The position numbers were made by a program, and so were the translations under genes. A stretch of 64,000 bases of DNA from Companilactobacillus halodurans. GTDB taxonomy: Bacteria > Bacillota > Bacilli > Lactobacillales > Lactobacillaceae. The stretch covers positions 82,321 to 146,320 of the forward strand of contig NZ_VDFP01000003.1 of NCBI RefSeq assembly GCF_009600985.1. The letters run 5' to 3'. This document shows positions 25,982 to 35,084 of this stretch, one piece after another; position 1 is the stretch's first letter; the number at the start of each line of letters is the position of its first letter. The notes beneath the pieces were generated by a model, which saw only the letters and a list, made by a program, of their open reading frames with translations, had not been told where the DNA came from and did no database searches.

Positions 25982-26872
25982 TTACAATCTATCGTTTAAG
26001 AAGGTTTGAAAAAGATAACTAACTTGTCGATATTCCGATTGTAAATTGATAATCATATAGATATTGCGGTTAATTTTTGGCGTGATGGGGATGGCTGCAA
26101 TATCTTTGGTTTTACTATTTTTAAAAACTTCTAATGAAATGAAGCCCTTGGCAATATTTGCTTTAGCTAATTGACAGACAACATCTACTTGAGAATTTGC
26201 ACCGACCTTATTAATGCTGACATTGTTCTTTTTAAGCTCATTATGAACTGCTTTGTATAATCCCGACCGATAGCTAGGTAATAAAATATTCTGATTTGCT
26301 AATTGGGTTAAAGAAATAGTGGAGTTGATACTTAAGGGATCTCGCTTGTTTAAAATCAGGCAAAGTGGACTAGAAGAGATTAAAGATTCTTTGACTTGTT
26401 GGGAATTAAATAGTTGATGATTGTCTTTAGTAACAAAAATAATGTCTAGTTTGTTCCGACTAAATTGCTTAATTAAATTTTCTGAGACATCAATTGTAAA
26501 TTCAATTTTAATTTCTGGGTATAATTTTCGGAATTCATTAATTAGATATTGAATCTTGGTATATCCAAAAGTTCCTAAAACCCCAATCCTAATAAATGTC
26601 GCTTGTTCATTTTTAAAAGTATTTTTAATCGTTTTCAGTTGTTCAAACTCTTTTTCAACACGAATTGCCTGGTTGAAGAATTCATGTCCGGCGTATGTAA
26701 TGGTTAATGGGCGGCCTTTATGTCGCAAAAACAGTTTAAAGCCCAGTTCTTTTTCTAATTTGGTGACTTGTTCAGATAAAGATGGTTGAGAGAGGTAAAG
26801 GTTTCTTGCCGCTTCTGTAAAATTATGAGATTTTGCTACTTCCAGTGCATACTTAATTTGTTTAATATCCAT
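25982..26872 (-). CDS. LysR-family transcriptional regulator
   Basis: A 296-residue LysR protein. The N-terminal HTH (about 1-60; NFTEAARNLYLSQPSLSEQV) is followed by a periplasmic-binding-like effector domain (about 90-290). It is divergent from the FAD-dependent oxidoreductase at 26987 with a 114-bp AT-rich gap, so it probably controls that gene with a small-molecule inducer. ATG is preceded on the minus strand by AGGAGATTCCTATC. Confidence 0.9.
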   Translation of the reverse strand: MDIKQIKYALEVAKSHNFTEAARNLYLSQPSLSEQVTKLEKELGFKLFLRHKGRPLTITYAGHEFFNQAIRVEKEFEQLKTIKNTFKNEQATFIRIGVLGTFGYTKIQYLINEFRKLYPEIKIEFTIDVSENLIKQFSRNKLDIIFVTKDNHQLFNSQQVKESLISSSPLCLILNKRDPLSINSTISLTQLANQNILLPSYRSGLYKAVHNELKKNNVSINKVGANSQVDVVCQLAKANIAKGFISLEVFKNSKTKDIAAIPITPKINRNIYMIINLQSEYRQVSYLFQTFLNDRL

Positions 26873-26986
26873 GATAGGAATCTCCTATAATATATATTTA
26901 AACTATATATTTTACTTATATAGTATGGCTACTACAATAAAATGTAAATGATCATAATAATTCAGAAATATGCGGGAGGTAATCCG

Positions 26987-28240
26987 ATGAAGAGAAATCT
27001 TAATTATGATGTAGTAATAGTAGGCGGGGGCGCTGCTGGGATTAGCGCCGCACTGGCGGCTTCAAAAATTAATCAAAAAGTATTATTAATTGAACGAGAT
27101 CCCTCTTTTGGTGGTGCAGGAGTAAATTCACAAGTTGCTTCCTATTGTGGCTTTTATACCAGGGGACAAAAACCGGATCTTGTTGCTGGCGGAATTGGTA
27201 AGTTAGTCTTAGATAAGATGAAAGAGGCTGGGATCAATACCACAGCTGTTCCATCAAAATCAACGGGTAACGTTTCCATTAAATTTGATCCGGAAAAAAT
27301 GAAAATAATTTTTGACGATCTACTGAGTAAGTCGAATGCTGATTTCTTATTACATGCTTCTGTTATTGGAGCAAGAGTTGAAGAAGGCAAGATCAGTACT
27401 GTGATCTGTTCCGATGATGATGGATTATTTACTGTTCATGGTAAAGAGTTTATCGATGCTAGTGGTAACGGTAACTTACTTCATGCGGCCGGACTGAAAA
27501 CTAATTGGGGCGATAAAGATGGGAATGCACAACAGGCCTCCTTATCATTTAGAATTGATAATCTTCCTCAGCACGCTATTGGCATGGCGGATATAGAACA
27601 GGCTGTCAGAAAGGGTAAGAAAGCTGGAATTAAGCATTTGACTCAAGAAAGAGGCGTATTTCTTAAAGAGCCTGAAGCCAGTTACGCATTTTTAGCGGCG
27701 CCGAGCATTAAGATTGATAGTCTCGATAGCAAAAATATGACTAAGTACGAAATGAAGCTACGAAAACAAGTTCAAGCTTACTTTAAAGTGATTAAGAAAT
27801 ATATTGCAGGTTGTGAAAATGCTATTTTAACTTTTTCGGGACCAAAAATTGGTATTAGAGAAGCACGTAGGATGATAGGCGAGGTCGAATTAAAAAACGA
27901 AGATATTCTCAATGCGACGAAGCGGTCTGATAGCATTGGGAGAGCTGCCTGGAGTTTAGAGCTTCACCATGTTAATAATCAACTGGAATATGTTTGTATC
28001 CCTGATAATGAATATGCCAGCATTCCGTTAGGCTGCTTAAAAGCAAAGGGAATAGAAAATTTGTGGGGTGCAGGCCGGCTGATTTCAGCGGATCATTTGG
28101 CACAAGCCTCGATCAGAGTAATGGGAACAGGCTTTATTACTGGTCAAGCTGCTGGTGTAGCGGCGGCATTAGCAATTAATGGACGAACGAGTGTTGAAGA
28201 AGTTAGAAAAGAACTAGTGGCACAGGGGGCGTTACTGTAG
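26987..28240 (+). CDS. FAD-dependent oxidoreductase (FAD_oxidored family)
   Basis: A 417-residue flavoprotein. The N-terminal Rossmann motif is VVIVGGGAAGISAALAAS (about 8-25), followed by ERDPSFGGAG, a central substrate domain, and the C-terminal GTGFITGQAAGVAAALA that closes the FAD site. It matches the PF12831 FAD_oxidored group, related to fumarate-reductase-like proteins; the substrate is unknown. ATG 26987 follows GCGGGAGGTAATCCG; the upstream in-frame ATG has no ribosome binding site. It is divergent from LysR. Confidence 0.85.
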   Translation: MKRNLNYDVVIVGGGAAGISAALAASKINQKVLLIERDPSFGGAGVNSQVASYCGFYTRGQKPDLVAGGIGKLVLDKMKEAGINTTAVPSKSTGNVSIKFDPEKMKIIFDDLLSKSNADFLLHASVIGARVEEGKISTVICSDDDGLFTVHGKEFIDASGNGNLLHAAGLKTNWGDKDGNAQQASLSFRIDNLPQHAIGMADIEQAVRKGKKAGIKHLTQERGVFLKEPEASYAFLAAPSIKIDSLDSKNMTKYEMKLRKQVQAYFKVIKKYIAGCENAILTFSGPKIGIREARRMIGEVELKNEDILNATKRSDSIGRAAWSLELHHVNNQLEYVCIPDNEYASIPLGCLKAKGIENLWGAGRLISADHLAQASIRVMGTGFITGQAAGVAAALAINGRTSVEEVRKELVAQGALL

Positions 28241-28266
28241 AGGCATATGTTCAGGAGGAACATTCA

Positions 28267-28521
28267 CTATATAAGGTAGGCTTTTACTGGTTCGATATAG
28301 GTTTTATTGAAAAGTAGAACCTCATCAAGAATTTCATTTAAGACGTCAGTCAAATTGTCATAATGCAGGTAAAAAGTTGAACGGGTGATCCTAGCTTCGC
28401 GACAAAATTCGGCAACGTTGATTTGATTGTATGATTTTTGCTCAATCAACTTCAAAAAAGCATCTTTGATAGCGCTGATTATGAAAATAGTCCTGCGGTC
28501 AGTTTTTCGTTCATTTTTCAT
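28267..28521 (-). pseudogene. truncated TetR-family regulator
   Basis: Eighty-four residues covering only the DNA-binding domain (TDRRTIFIISAIKDAFLKLI ... EARITRSTFYLHYDNLTDVLNEIL), then a short unrelated tail. It is closely similar to the first 75 residues of the intact TetR at 41374-41961 (195 residues), so the ligand-binding part was lost. ATG 28521 follows GGAGGACTTTT. A DNA-binding fragment without a sensor could still interfere with the intact paralogue, but loss of function is simplest. Confidence 0.75.
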
Positions 28522-28542
28522 AAAAGTCCTCCACACATTTTA

Positions 28543-28594
28543 AAATCAAAAAATTAAGGACACTTTTGCGGAAGCGTTCTTAATTTTTTGATTT
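28543..28594. repeat. 19-bp inverted repeat near the truncated tetR
   Basis: AAATCAAAAAATTAAGGAC (28543-28561) pairs with GTTCTTAATTTTTTGATTT (28576-28594), one wobble, loop 14. It lies upstream of the truncated tetR start and could be an operator or a weak bidirectional terminator. Confidence 0.6.
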
Positions 28595-28680
28595 ATTTCA
28601 GGTATTTTTTAAATGAGTAAAAGACACTGTGTATTGAATTGCACAACATGTCACTTAATTATTTAAAGGAGGAAGCACAA

Positions 28681-28767
28681 TGAATCAACCAATAACATCC
28701 GCCAAGAAGTTGATAGACGATATCGATCAAGTCTTAGACGATGTTCGTGGGGAATTAAATGGCTGAT
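28681..28767 (+). CDS. 28-residue peptide of unknown function
   Basis: Starts MNQPITSAKKLIDDIDQVLD and ends VRGELNG, with an excellent ribosome binding site (AAAGGAGGAAGCACA). It is acidic and helical-looking. It lies 66 bp upstream of the interrupted aldo/keto reductase. It could be a small real protein or the front of a deleted gene; the strong ribosome binding site favours past or present translation. Confidence 0.35.
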
Positions 28768-28832
28768 TTAACTGGTGCTTGAGAAACGGTAATGCTAATA
28801 TTAAATTGATTATATAATTTGGAGGGACTACC

Positions 28833-29816
28833 ATGAAATATCGCAGATTCGGGAAAACTAACTTTGACGTTAGTGAAGTATCGCTAGGTACTTGGCAACT
28901 AGGCTCTAAATGGGGTGACCCTTTCAGTGAGAAGGATGCTCAAGCTACTTTGGAAGAAGCTTTCGACCAAGGTGTCAACTTCTTCGATACGGCTGATGTC
29001 TATCAAGATGGCGAAAGTCAACGTGCTATTGCTAAATTCTTGAAAGGTAAAGAGGACAAAGTCTTCATTTCGACTAAAATCGGTCGGAGAATGGATCCTC
29101 ATGTTGTCAGTGGCTACACTGAAGCAAACATCATCAAATATGTCGACGACTGTTTGAAAAATCTTGATGTTGACGCACTAGACAACGTCTTGCTTCACTG
29201 TCCACCAACACCAGTTTTCTATAATCCAGAACCATTTTTCGCTTTGGACAAGTTGAAAAAAGAAGGTAAAACCAAGAATTACGGTGTTTCAGTCGAGAAA
29301 ATCGAAGAGGGAATGAAGGCTCTCGACTACGACATTTCATCAGTCGAGATTATTTACAATATGTTCCGCCTTCGTCCAGCTGAAAACTTCTTCAAGATGG
29401 CTAAAGAACATGACGTCGGCATTATCGCCCGTGTCCCATTAGCTAGCGGTTTGTTGACAGGCAAATATAACCTGAACACGACATTTGGTCAAAATGATCA
29501 CCGAACAACTAATCGTCACGGGGAAGAATTCGATGCTGGGGAAACCTTCTCAGGCGTCGATTATGCCACTGGAGTTAAAGCAGCGGACGAATTGAAACAA
29601 CGATAAGGTGCCGGGGACAAATTGGCGGCTATGGCATTACGTTATATCTTGATGTCAGATGCTGTCAGCACAGTTATCCCAGGTGCATCAAAACCTGAGC
29701 AGATCGAACGTAACGTTGTAGCTGCCGACTATCCGGCCTTCACTCATGAACAAATGGGTATCGTTGAAGATGTTTACGATAAGTACATTAAGAACCCAGT
29801 TCATTACAAATGGTAA
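28833..29816 (+). pseudogene. aldo/keto reductase interrupted by an in-frame stop
   Basis: The frame encodes an aldo/keto reductase of the AKR family (RFGKTNFDVSEVSLGTW; FFDTADVYQDGESQRAI with the catalytic Asp and Tyr; ISTKIG). A single TAA at 29604-29606 follows ELKQR, and the same frame resumes with LAAMALRYILMSDAVSTVIP and runs to 29816. No frameshift is present, so one nonsense change separates 257 and about 65 residues. The truncated product would lack the C-terminal NADPH-binding helix region. Start ATG 28833 follows TTTGGAGGGACTACC. Confidence 0.85.
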
Positions 29817-29851
29817 AAAAAGAGACAGCCTACATATGGCTGTCTCTTTTC
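29816..29851 (+). terminator. terminator after aldo/keto reductase
   Basis: AAAAGAGACAGCC pairs with GGCTGTCTCTTTT around TACATAT. Confidence 0.88.
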
Positions 29852-30201
29852 GTTCATATTCCTGCTAATAAAAATTTGTTTATAATTCAAAGTCTACTTA
29901 GAAAGCTATACCAATAACTACTGTCCTGGGTAGAATTGTTTCAAATTGAAGTTATGAGTATGCAGCAATCGAAGCAGATTAAGTTTAAATGAAAAAGGGT
30001 ATTTAAAACGAAATCGTCGACGTATAAGATTGAAATTTTTTAATGTGTGGTTGTGTGTTAATTGTGATAACGGAAAATTGTTAGATACGAAGTCGTGAAG
30101 AAAACCCTCCCGTTGGATTACTCCAACCAGGAGGGTTCACTTCATCGACGAGTTCTAAAATATTTTTATTAGCACGAATAATTTCAGCTTTTAATCGTCA
30201 C
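29852..30201 (-). other. intergenic region with a strong hairpin
   Basis: A 350-bp gap. At 30092-30147 a GC-rich hairpin (ACCCTCC/GGAGGGT and GTTGGA/TCCAAC, extended by GTCGTGAAG/CTTCATCGAC with one bulge) lies downstream of the MFS gene and, read on the minus strand, ends GGGTTTTCTT, so it may be its terminator. The minus strand across the hairpin is open for about 35 codons (NKNILELVDEVNPPGW), possibly a gene remnant. Nothing else is recognised. Confidence 0.45.
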
Positions 30202-31590
30202 TCATGCTGTCTTTCTAGTACGTAGAGCGGCAACTAAAAAGATTATTGCAAATACTATAAACGCTAGTAATAAGATGAAAGCATACATGGAGCCACGTGC
30301 AGTATTAACTGCCATGGTCCCAATAGGCCGATCTTGTTGCAAGGTGATTATAGCTGATACAAGTGATGTTCCTGTAGCACCGGCGAATTGTTGCAACGTT
30401 GTGAAAGCAGCATTTCCGTCTGCTTGATGAAAGACAGACAACTGTGCAAGTCCACTGGTCATGGTATTGGCCATGACGATTCCTACTCCGACCATCAAAA
30501 ACGCGTAAATCAGAAGTATCGCTTGCCCACTTAGTACTAAACCAAAGGCACTAAACAAGATCATTGCAATCAAGACTATCGCTGCACCACTTAAAACTGC
30601 ACGGGCCTCTCCAAAGATATCCATGAACCTGCCACCAAATGGAGCAAGCAGTGCTCCAATCGCAGCACCAGGTAAAACGAAGAATCCTGCTAGTAATGCA
30701 CTTTTTCCATCCACAAGCTGGATATAATTTGGCAAAATAAAAGATAATCCTAAGACAATGCTTTGTATTAGAAAGAAAGCTAATATATGCCAGTTGAAAG
30801 ACCAGTTTTTAAAAATAGACAAATTTATTAGAGGTCGCTTTGAATGACTGGTCTGATATACGAAACATACAAGACCCAGTAACCCAATAAGCAACCAACC
30901 AATAAACTGAATCGGCTTAGAGTCAATAATAGATAAGTTATTGAAAGCTAATGTCAAACCGACGAAAGTAAGAATAATTGCCACCCAGCCAAAGAAATCG
31001 AATCCTTTTTTTTCGGTATCATGAGCTTGTCCAATTGAAAAAAAGCCAAGGATAAATGAAATTACCAGTAGCGGCAATAAAAGGATGAAAATCCAATGCC
31101 AACCTAGGCTATTGAGAACTATCCCACCCAATGTAGGTCCAAGTGCTGGAGCAATTGCAGTAATCAGCGTCCCAACGCCAATTAGAGTAGCTTTACGATT
31201 TTCAGGAGCCCAATCTAAGATGATATTGAACATCAAAGGGAGAGCAATACCAGTACCGACACCTTGAAGGATTCGTCCAGAAAGTAAGATACTGAAAGTT
31301 GGTGCTATCGAATCTATTACAAGTCCAATGATAAATAGTAGATTAGCTGTGATAAACAAAGATCTAGTTTTGAAGCGACGCTTCAAAAATGCAGAGATTG
31401 GAACAAAAATTGAAACAATCAGAATGTAGGCTGTTGTCATCCACTGTACTGTTGCAGTGTTGATGTGAAACTCCTTCATCAGAACAGGAAATATAATATT
31501 CATCGCTGTTTCAACGATGACCCCACTAAACGAGAGTAATCCTGCCGCAAATATTGCAGGAAAAAGTTTCGTTTCGTTTTGGTTGGTCAT
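30202..31590 (-). CDS. MFS multidrug transporter, DHA2 (14-TM) family
   Basis: A 462-residue drug:proton antiporter-type membrane protein. It has motif A-like and motif C-like signatures (GRILQGVGTGIALPLMFNI; APALGPTLGG) and about 14 hydrophobic helices, as in the EmrB/QacA group. It is divergent from the MarR regulator, with a palindromic site next to each start codon, so it is probably induced by the compound it exports. ATG 31590 follows TTAAGGAGTGATTTATAA. The substrate is unknown. Confidence 0.9.
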   Translation of the reverse strand: MTNQNETKLFPAIFAAGLLSFSGVIVETAMNIIFPVLMKEFHINTATVQWMTTAYILIVSIFVPISAFLKRRFKTRSLFITANLLFIIGLVIDSIAPTFSILLSGRILQGVGTGIALPLMFNIILDWAPENRKATLIGVGTLITAIAPALGPTLGGIVLNSLGWHWIFILLLPLLVISFILGFFSIGQAHDTEKKGFDFFGWVAIILTFVGLTLAFNNLSIIDSKPIQFIGWLLIGLLGLVCFVYQTSHSKRPLINLSIFKNWSFNWHILAFFLIQSIVLGLSFILPNYIQLVDGKSALLAGFFVLPGAAIGALLAPFGGRFMDIFGEARAVLSGAAIVLIAMILFSAFGLVLSGQAILLIYAFLMVGVGIVMANTMTSGLAQLSVFHQADGNAAFTTLQQFAGATGTSLVSAIITLQQDRPIGTMAVNTARGSMYAFILLLAFIVFAIIFLVAALRTRKTA

Positions 31591-31614
31591 TTATAAATCA
31601 CTCCTTAAAAAAAT

Positions 31615-31630
31615 AGTTCGTATATGAACT
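31615..31630. promoter_or_regulatory. MarR operator, MFS side
   Basis: AGTTCGTATATGAACT is a 16-bp palindrome 25 bp upstream of the MFS start. The related AGTTAGTATACGAACT lies at 31716-31731 before the MarR gene. Confidence 0.75.
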
Positions 31631-31715
31631 AGTTTTATATTCTAACATAGACTTATATGAAATGGTAGTGAGGTATTAATTGATTTAAAATAGATCAAAA
31701 TTTATAATATTGTTT

Positions 31716-31731
31716 AGTTAGTATACGAACT
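31716..31731. promoter_or_regulatory. MarR operator, MarR side
   Basis: AGTTAGTATACGAACT shares the AGTT..GTATA..GAACT frame with 31615-31630 and lies 13 bp before the MarR ATG, overlapping its ribosome binding region. This placement suggests autorepression. Confidence 0.72.
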
Positions 31732-31744
31732 TGGAGGATTATAA

Positions 31745-32203
31745 ATGAAAAATTCACTTGGGGTGATGCTTAAACAAGCTAACAACGCTCTGGCACGAGA
31801 TGTTGATCACTTTGCTAAAACTATTGGCCTAACCGGAATGCAGATTTATGCAATTAATTTCATCTCAGATAACGAAGAACGTGATATTTTCCAACGCGAC
31901 CTCGAGCATGAGTTCAATATCCGCAAAGCAACTGCTTCTGACTTAGTCTCTAAAATGGTAAAAAATGATTTACTGATTAGAGTTCCGGCATTACACGATG
32001 CGAGATACAAGCGTCTATTGCTGACAGCAAAATCGCGACGTTTGGAAAATCAAATAGAAAAATTTTTTGAAAAAAGTGAACAACGTCTACACGAGTTGTT
32101 GCTTAATAATTTTGATTCGGTATATCAAGGATTATCACAGATACCCGAGGTATTTTCGGATCCAACCAGTGAGCATCTTTCTAATGAAACAGAATGTAAA
32201 TGA
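31745..32203 (+). CDS. MarR-family transcriptional regulator
   Basis: A 152-residue MarR protein with a winged helix: LTGMQIYAINFI, EHEFNIRKATASDLVSKMVKNDLL (recognition region about 58-81, quoted in part) and the wing DARYKRLLLT. MarR dimers release palindromic operators when bound to small phenolic or drug-like ligands. It is divergent from the MFS exporter and flanked by paired operators. ATG 31745 follows TTGGAGGATTATAA. Confidence 0.9.
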   Translation: MKNSLGVMLKQANNALARDVDHFAKTIGLTGMQIYAINFISDNEERDIFQRDLEHEFNIRKATASDLVSKMVKNDLLIRVPALHDARYKRLLLTAKSRRLENQIEKFFEKSEQRLHELLLNNFDSVYQGLSQIPEVFSDPTSEHLSNETECK

Positions 32204-32214
32204 GATAGCAAAAT

Positions 32215-32246
32215 AAAGAAGCAACCATATGGTCGCTTCTTTTTGT
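32215..32246. terminator. bidirectional terminator between marR and GNAT gene
   Basis: AAAGAAGC and GCTTCTTT flank ACCATATGGT, with T-runs on both strands; it serves the two convergent genes. Confidence 0.85.
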
Positions 32247-32249
32247 GTC

Positions 32250-32732
32250 TTAAAGTGTTTTGATAAAAAAACCGTCCATCGCACCGCTATGGTCGCTATT
32301 TTTGATGGGACCAGCAAGCTTTTGGTAACCAGACTTAATATAGACGTGTATAGCAGCCTTCAAGTTGTGATGAGTTTCTAAATAAAGTTGCTTATAGCCA
32401 GCCTTTTTAGCAAAATCTTCAACTAAAGCAATCAGCCTGTAGCTTAGCCCAAATCCTTGGGCACTAGAGTCTAGATAAATTTTCTGAAGTTCAGCGATAC
32501 CATTATCCAAATCGAATTCAGCACAGCCAGCACCGCCAACGACTTTTCCTTGGTCGTTTTCGACTACGAAATAGGCGCGATTGTCTTGAGCATCGTAGAA
32601 TTCGTTCAATTTGTCTAAATTGCTATCGAAATAAGCAGTCCCAGGGATGTCGAGACCAAAATGCTTTAAATCAGTTTGCAAGATATGTTTGATAACTTGG
32701 TTGTCTTTAGGTTTAATTGGACGTATGTTCAT
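32250..32732 (-). CDS. GNAT-family N-acetyltransferase
   Basis: A 160-residue GNAT acetyltransferase. Motif A for acetyl-CoA binding is LDSSAQGFGLSYRLI (R/Q-x-x-G-x-G/A type, about 83-97). Motif B is LYLETHHNLKAAIHVYIKSGY. The acceptor is unknown. ATG 32732 follows AGAGGGTCCAGCCT; the longer in-frame start at 32777 has no ribosome binding site. It is convergent with MarR across a shared terminator. Confidence 0.87.
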   Translation of the reverse strand: MNIRPIKPKDNQVIKHILQTDLKHFGLDIPGTAYFDSNLDKLNEFYDAQDNRAYFVVENDQGKVVGGAGCAEFDLDNGIAELQKIYLDSSAQGFGLSYRLIALVEDFAKKAGYKQLYLETHHNLKAAIHVYIKSGYQKLAGPIKNSDHSGAMDGFFIKTL

Positions 32733-32853
32733 AGGCTGGACCCTCTTTTGTATGATTGATTTCATATCATAGCACAAAGAATAATTTTTTATAATCAGTT
32801 TACTGTATAATTTAGCTGTTAATTACAATAAGTTTCGTACTGGGGAGAATAAA

Positions 32854-33774
32854 TTGTCTTATACATATACGAGAACAGAACTTGAAAAATCGATAGTTTT
32901 AGCATTGAGAACTCTTGGAGGTTCAGCTTCAAGAAAAGATATCAGAAAAGAAATGGCTAATAGTGGATATGAAGGGCTAACATATAATGATGTTTTTGGA
33001 TTTAAAGTGTCAAAGAATGGTAACAAGTACATTCCATTTATGTTTGACTTCAATTTCGGTATTCAAAATTTAAACCATATTGGATATGTAGAAAAACCGG
33101 TCCGTAATAGTGATATTGTACTTACTGATGCAGGGCTGAATGACGACTTGAAAAATTTTCCAACAGCAGAACAGCAAGATAAAATAGATTCTTATTGGAA
33201 TAAAAAACATGAAGAATACAAGTTAAGAAAAAATTCATCAGAAACTGATGAAAATTCCACTGAAGATGAAGTAATAGACTTTTCTGCTGATTCTTCAGAT
33301 CAAGAGGATACGGCAGAAACTAAATGGAAGACTGAACTCCTTAATCAGTTAATGCAATTTGATCCTGGAAAATTTGAGAGTTTCTCGAGACTATTGATTT
33401 CCAAAATGGGTGTGACAATCGATAAAGAACGAGGAGTAATGCAATCAGGAGACCATGGTATCGATGGTTTTGGATATTTCACATCTGATGAGTTTAGAAC
33501 TAGTCGTGTTGCTATTCAATGCAAAAGATACACTAAAGGTTCTGTTTCGGAACCTGAGATCGATAGATTTAAAGGTGTCATGGACAGTTTTAATGCTGAA
33601 TATGGAATATTTGTCACTACTAGTTCATTTACTGATAAAGCTAAAAAGAAAGCCACTCAAGGTACTAACACGGTAACTTTGATCAACGGACAAGACTTAG
33701 CTGATTTGGTTGAAAAATATCAACTGCATATTACGCCGGTTACGATTTATACGCTCGATGATTATTATTATTAA
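32854..33774 (+). CDS. Mrr-type restriction endonuclease
   Basis: A 306-residue protein. The N-terminal Mrr winged-helix domain (about 8-95) is joined by an acidic linker (about 125-155) to a PD-(D/E)xK nuclease domain (about 165-290). The catalytic residues are visible as GDHGIDGFG (Asp) and VAIQCKRY (Gln-x-Lys). Mrr enzymes cut modified DNA, so no partner methylase is needed and none is seen. The start is TTG 32854 after CTGGGGAGAATAAA. It is probable defence cargo of the guaA island. Confidence 0.9.
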   Translation: MSYTYTRTELEKSIVLALRTLGGSASRKDIRKEMANSGYEGLTYNDVFGFKVSKNGNKYIPFMFDFNFGIQNLNHIGYVEKPVRNSDIVLTDAGLNDDLKNFPTAEQQDKIDSYWNKKHEEYKLRKNSSETDENSTEDEVIDFSADSSDQEDTAETKWKTELLNQLMQFDPGKFESFSRLLISKMGVTIDKERGVMQSGDHGIDGFGYFTSDEFRTSRVAIQCKRYTKGSVSEPEIDRFKGVMDSFNAEYGIFVTTSSFTDKAKKKATQGTNTVTLINGQDLADLVEKYQLHITPVTIYTLDDYYY

Positions 33775-33879
33775 AAATAAAATCCAAGCAGATTACTTTG
33801 CGGGTTTAGTAGTCGCTCTAGTGATAGCGATTCAACACACCAATTATCACGCCCATTATCCTTTGGAGGATAGAAGTAA

Positions 33880-34092
33880 ATGGTAAAAGAAATGGTTAAT
33901 TTTAAAGATCTTAAAGCATTAGGGCTACCTGACTCTCAAGCTAGGAGAGTCATTAGAGAAGCAAAAAATGTTTTTGTATCACGTGGGCTAGGCTTTTATA
34001 ATGGAAAAAGAGTTGGTCTTGTACCTGTTTCAGTGGTTAGTGAAATCTTAGGGATTTCGTTCCCCGAAGTTGAAGAGCAAAGGGAAAAATAA
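33880..34092 (+). CDS. DUF3173 small protein, integrase-associated
   Basis: A 70-residue DUF3173 protein (NFKDLKALGLPDSQARRVIR ... SEILGI). In integrative elements of Firmicutes this family lies directly upstream of a tyrosine integrase and may act as an excisionase or recombination factor. Here it is intact, 2 bp upstream of the integrase remnant. ATG 33880 follows TTTGGAGGATAGAAGTAA. It supports the island interpretation. Confidence 0.75.
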   Translation: MVKEMVNFKDLKALGLPDSQARRVIREAKNVFVSRGLGFYNGKRVGLVPVSVVSEILGISFPEVEEQREK

Positions 34093-34094
34093 AA

Positions 34095-35077
34095 ATGAAG
34101 CGTACAAGATATATGAATGTTTACAAAGATAAAGATGCCAATGGTAAACCTTTTATTAGTGCACGTGTAGCTCATAATGAGGCAATAAAGGTTAAGAACG
34201 ATGCTTTGGAATATTTTCATTAAAAAATTTGGAAATAAAGTTCTTAATGATATTGATATCATGGATTGCGAAGCATTTAGAACATGACTTTTGACTGATA
34301 TTGGTTATACGAATGGTTACAGCAGTATGATTTATATTGCATTTAGGCAGTCTCTAGACTATGTAGTATCACTAGGAATTCTGCATAGTAATGTTTCTAA
34401 ACGAACAAAAACAATTCCAAAGGTAAAGCTACAGTCAAGTATTGGGCTAAATCCGATTTTGAGAGAGCTATTTAGCAAATTTGTATGGATAGTTATTATG
34501 AACGTTTTCCGTTTATAATGATTTGGTTGTACTTTATGACTGGTATGCGTGTTAGTGAAGGATTAGCTTTAACTTTAAAAAATGGTAAATTAAACGTTTA
34601 TCATAATTTGTTTTTGAAGAGTAAGAAGGAGTATGAAATTCATTCTTACACTAAAACTAGTAATGGTAAGCGAAAATTATCATTTGATGCTGATACTGTT
34701 AGGTTTCTGAAAAATTGGAAAAGAGATCAAGCTAGGCATGGAGTTAAGAAATTTGTTATTTCGTATGATGATACTCCGATGATTCGTTCCACTGTTAATA
34801 GGATTGTTAAAATATGCCAAGTTGGCAGGTGTACCGGAGATAGATGTTAAGGGATTGCGTCACAGTCATGTAATATAATGCAGATGTGTTGACTGTTTCT
34901 AGGAGATTGGGACATCCAAGCCCAGGCATAACTCTGAAGTATTACTCCCATCTCTGGAATAGAAACGATGATGGATTAGCAAAAATGATGACTGGAAATA
35001 TTAAGCTTGATTTTTCTGATATAACGAAGGTTAGTTTTAATGGAAATCAAGTGGTAAGTTCTAAAAACGTTCAATAA
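34095..35077 (+). pseudogene. tyrosine recombinase (integrase) remnant
   Basis: Fragments in at least three frames reconstruct a phage-type integrase. The N-terminal part is MKRTRYMNVYKDKDANGKPF (stop at 34222). A core-binding segment follows (GYSSMIYIAFRQSLDYVV) with an internal TGA. The catalytic arginine lies in FMTGMRVSEGLAL (34485 frame). The box with HxxR and the catalytic Tyr (VSRRLGHPSP, LKYYSHLW) is in a further frame from about 34886. Stops and frameshifts mean that no functional enzyme is made. It sits next to the right att site, as expected for its former substrate. Confidence 0.85.
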
Positions 35078-35084
35078 GTTCGTG

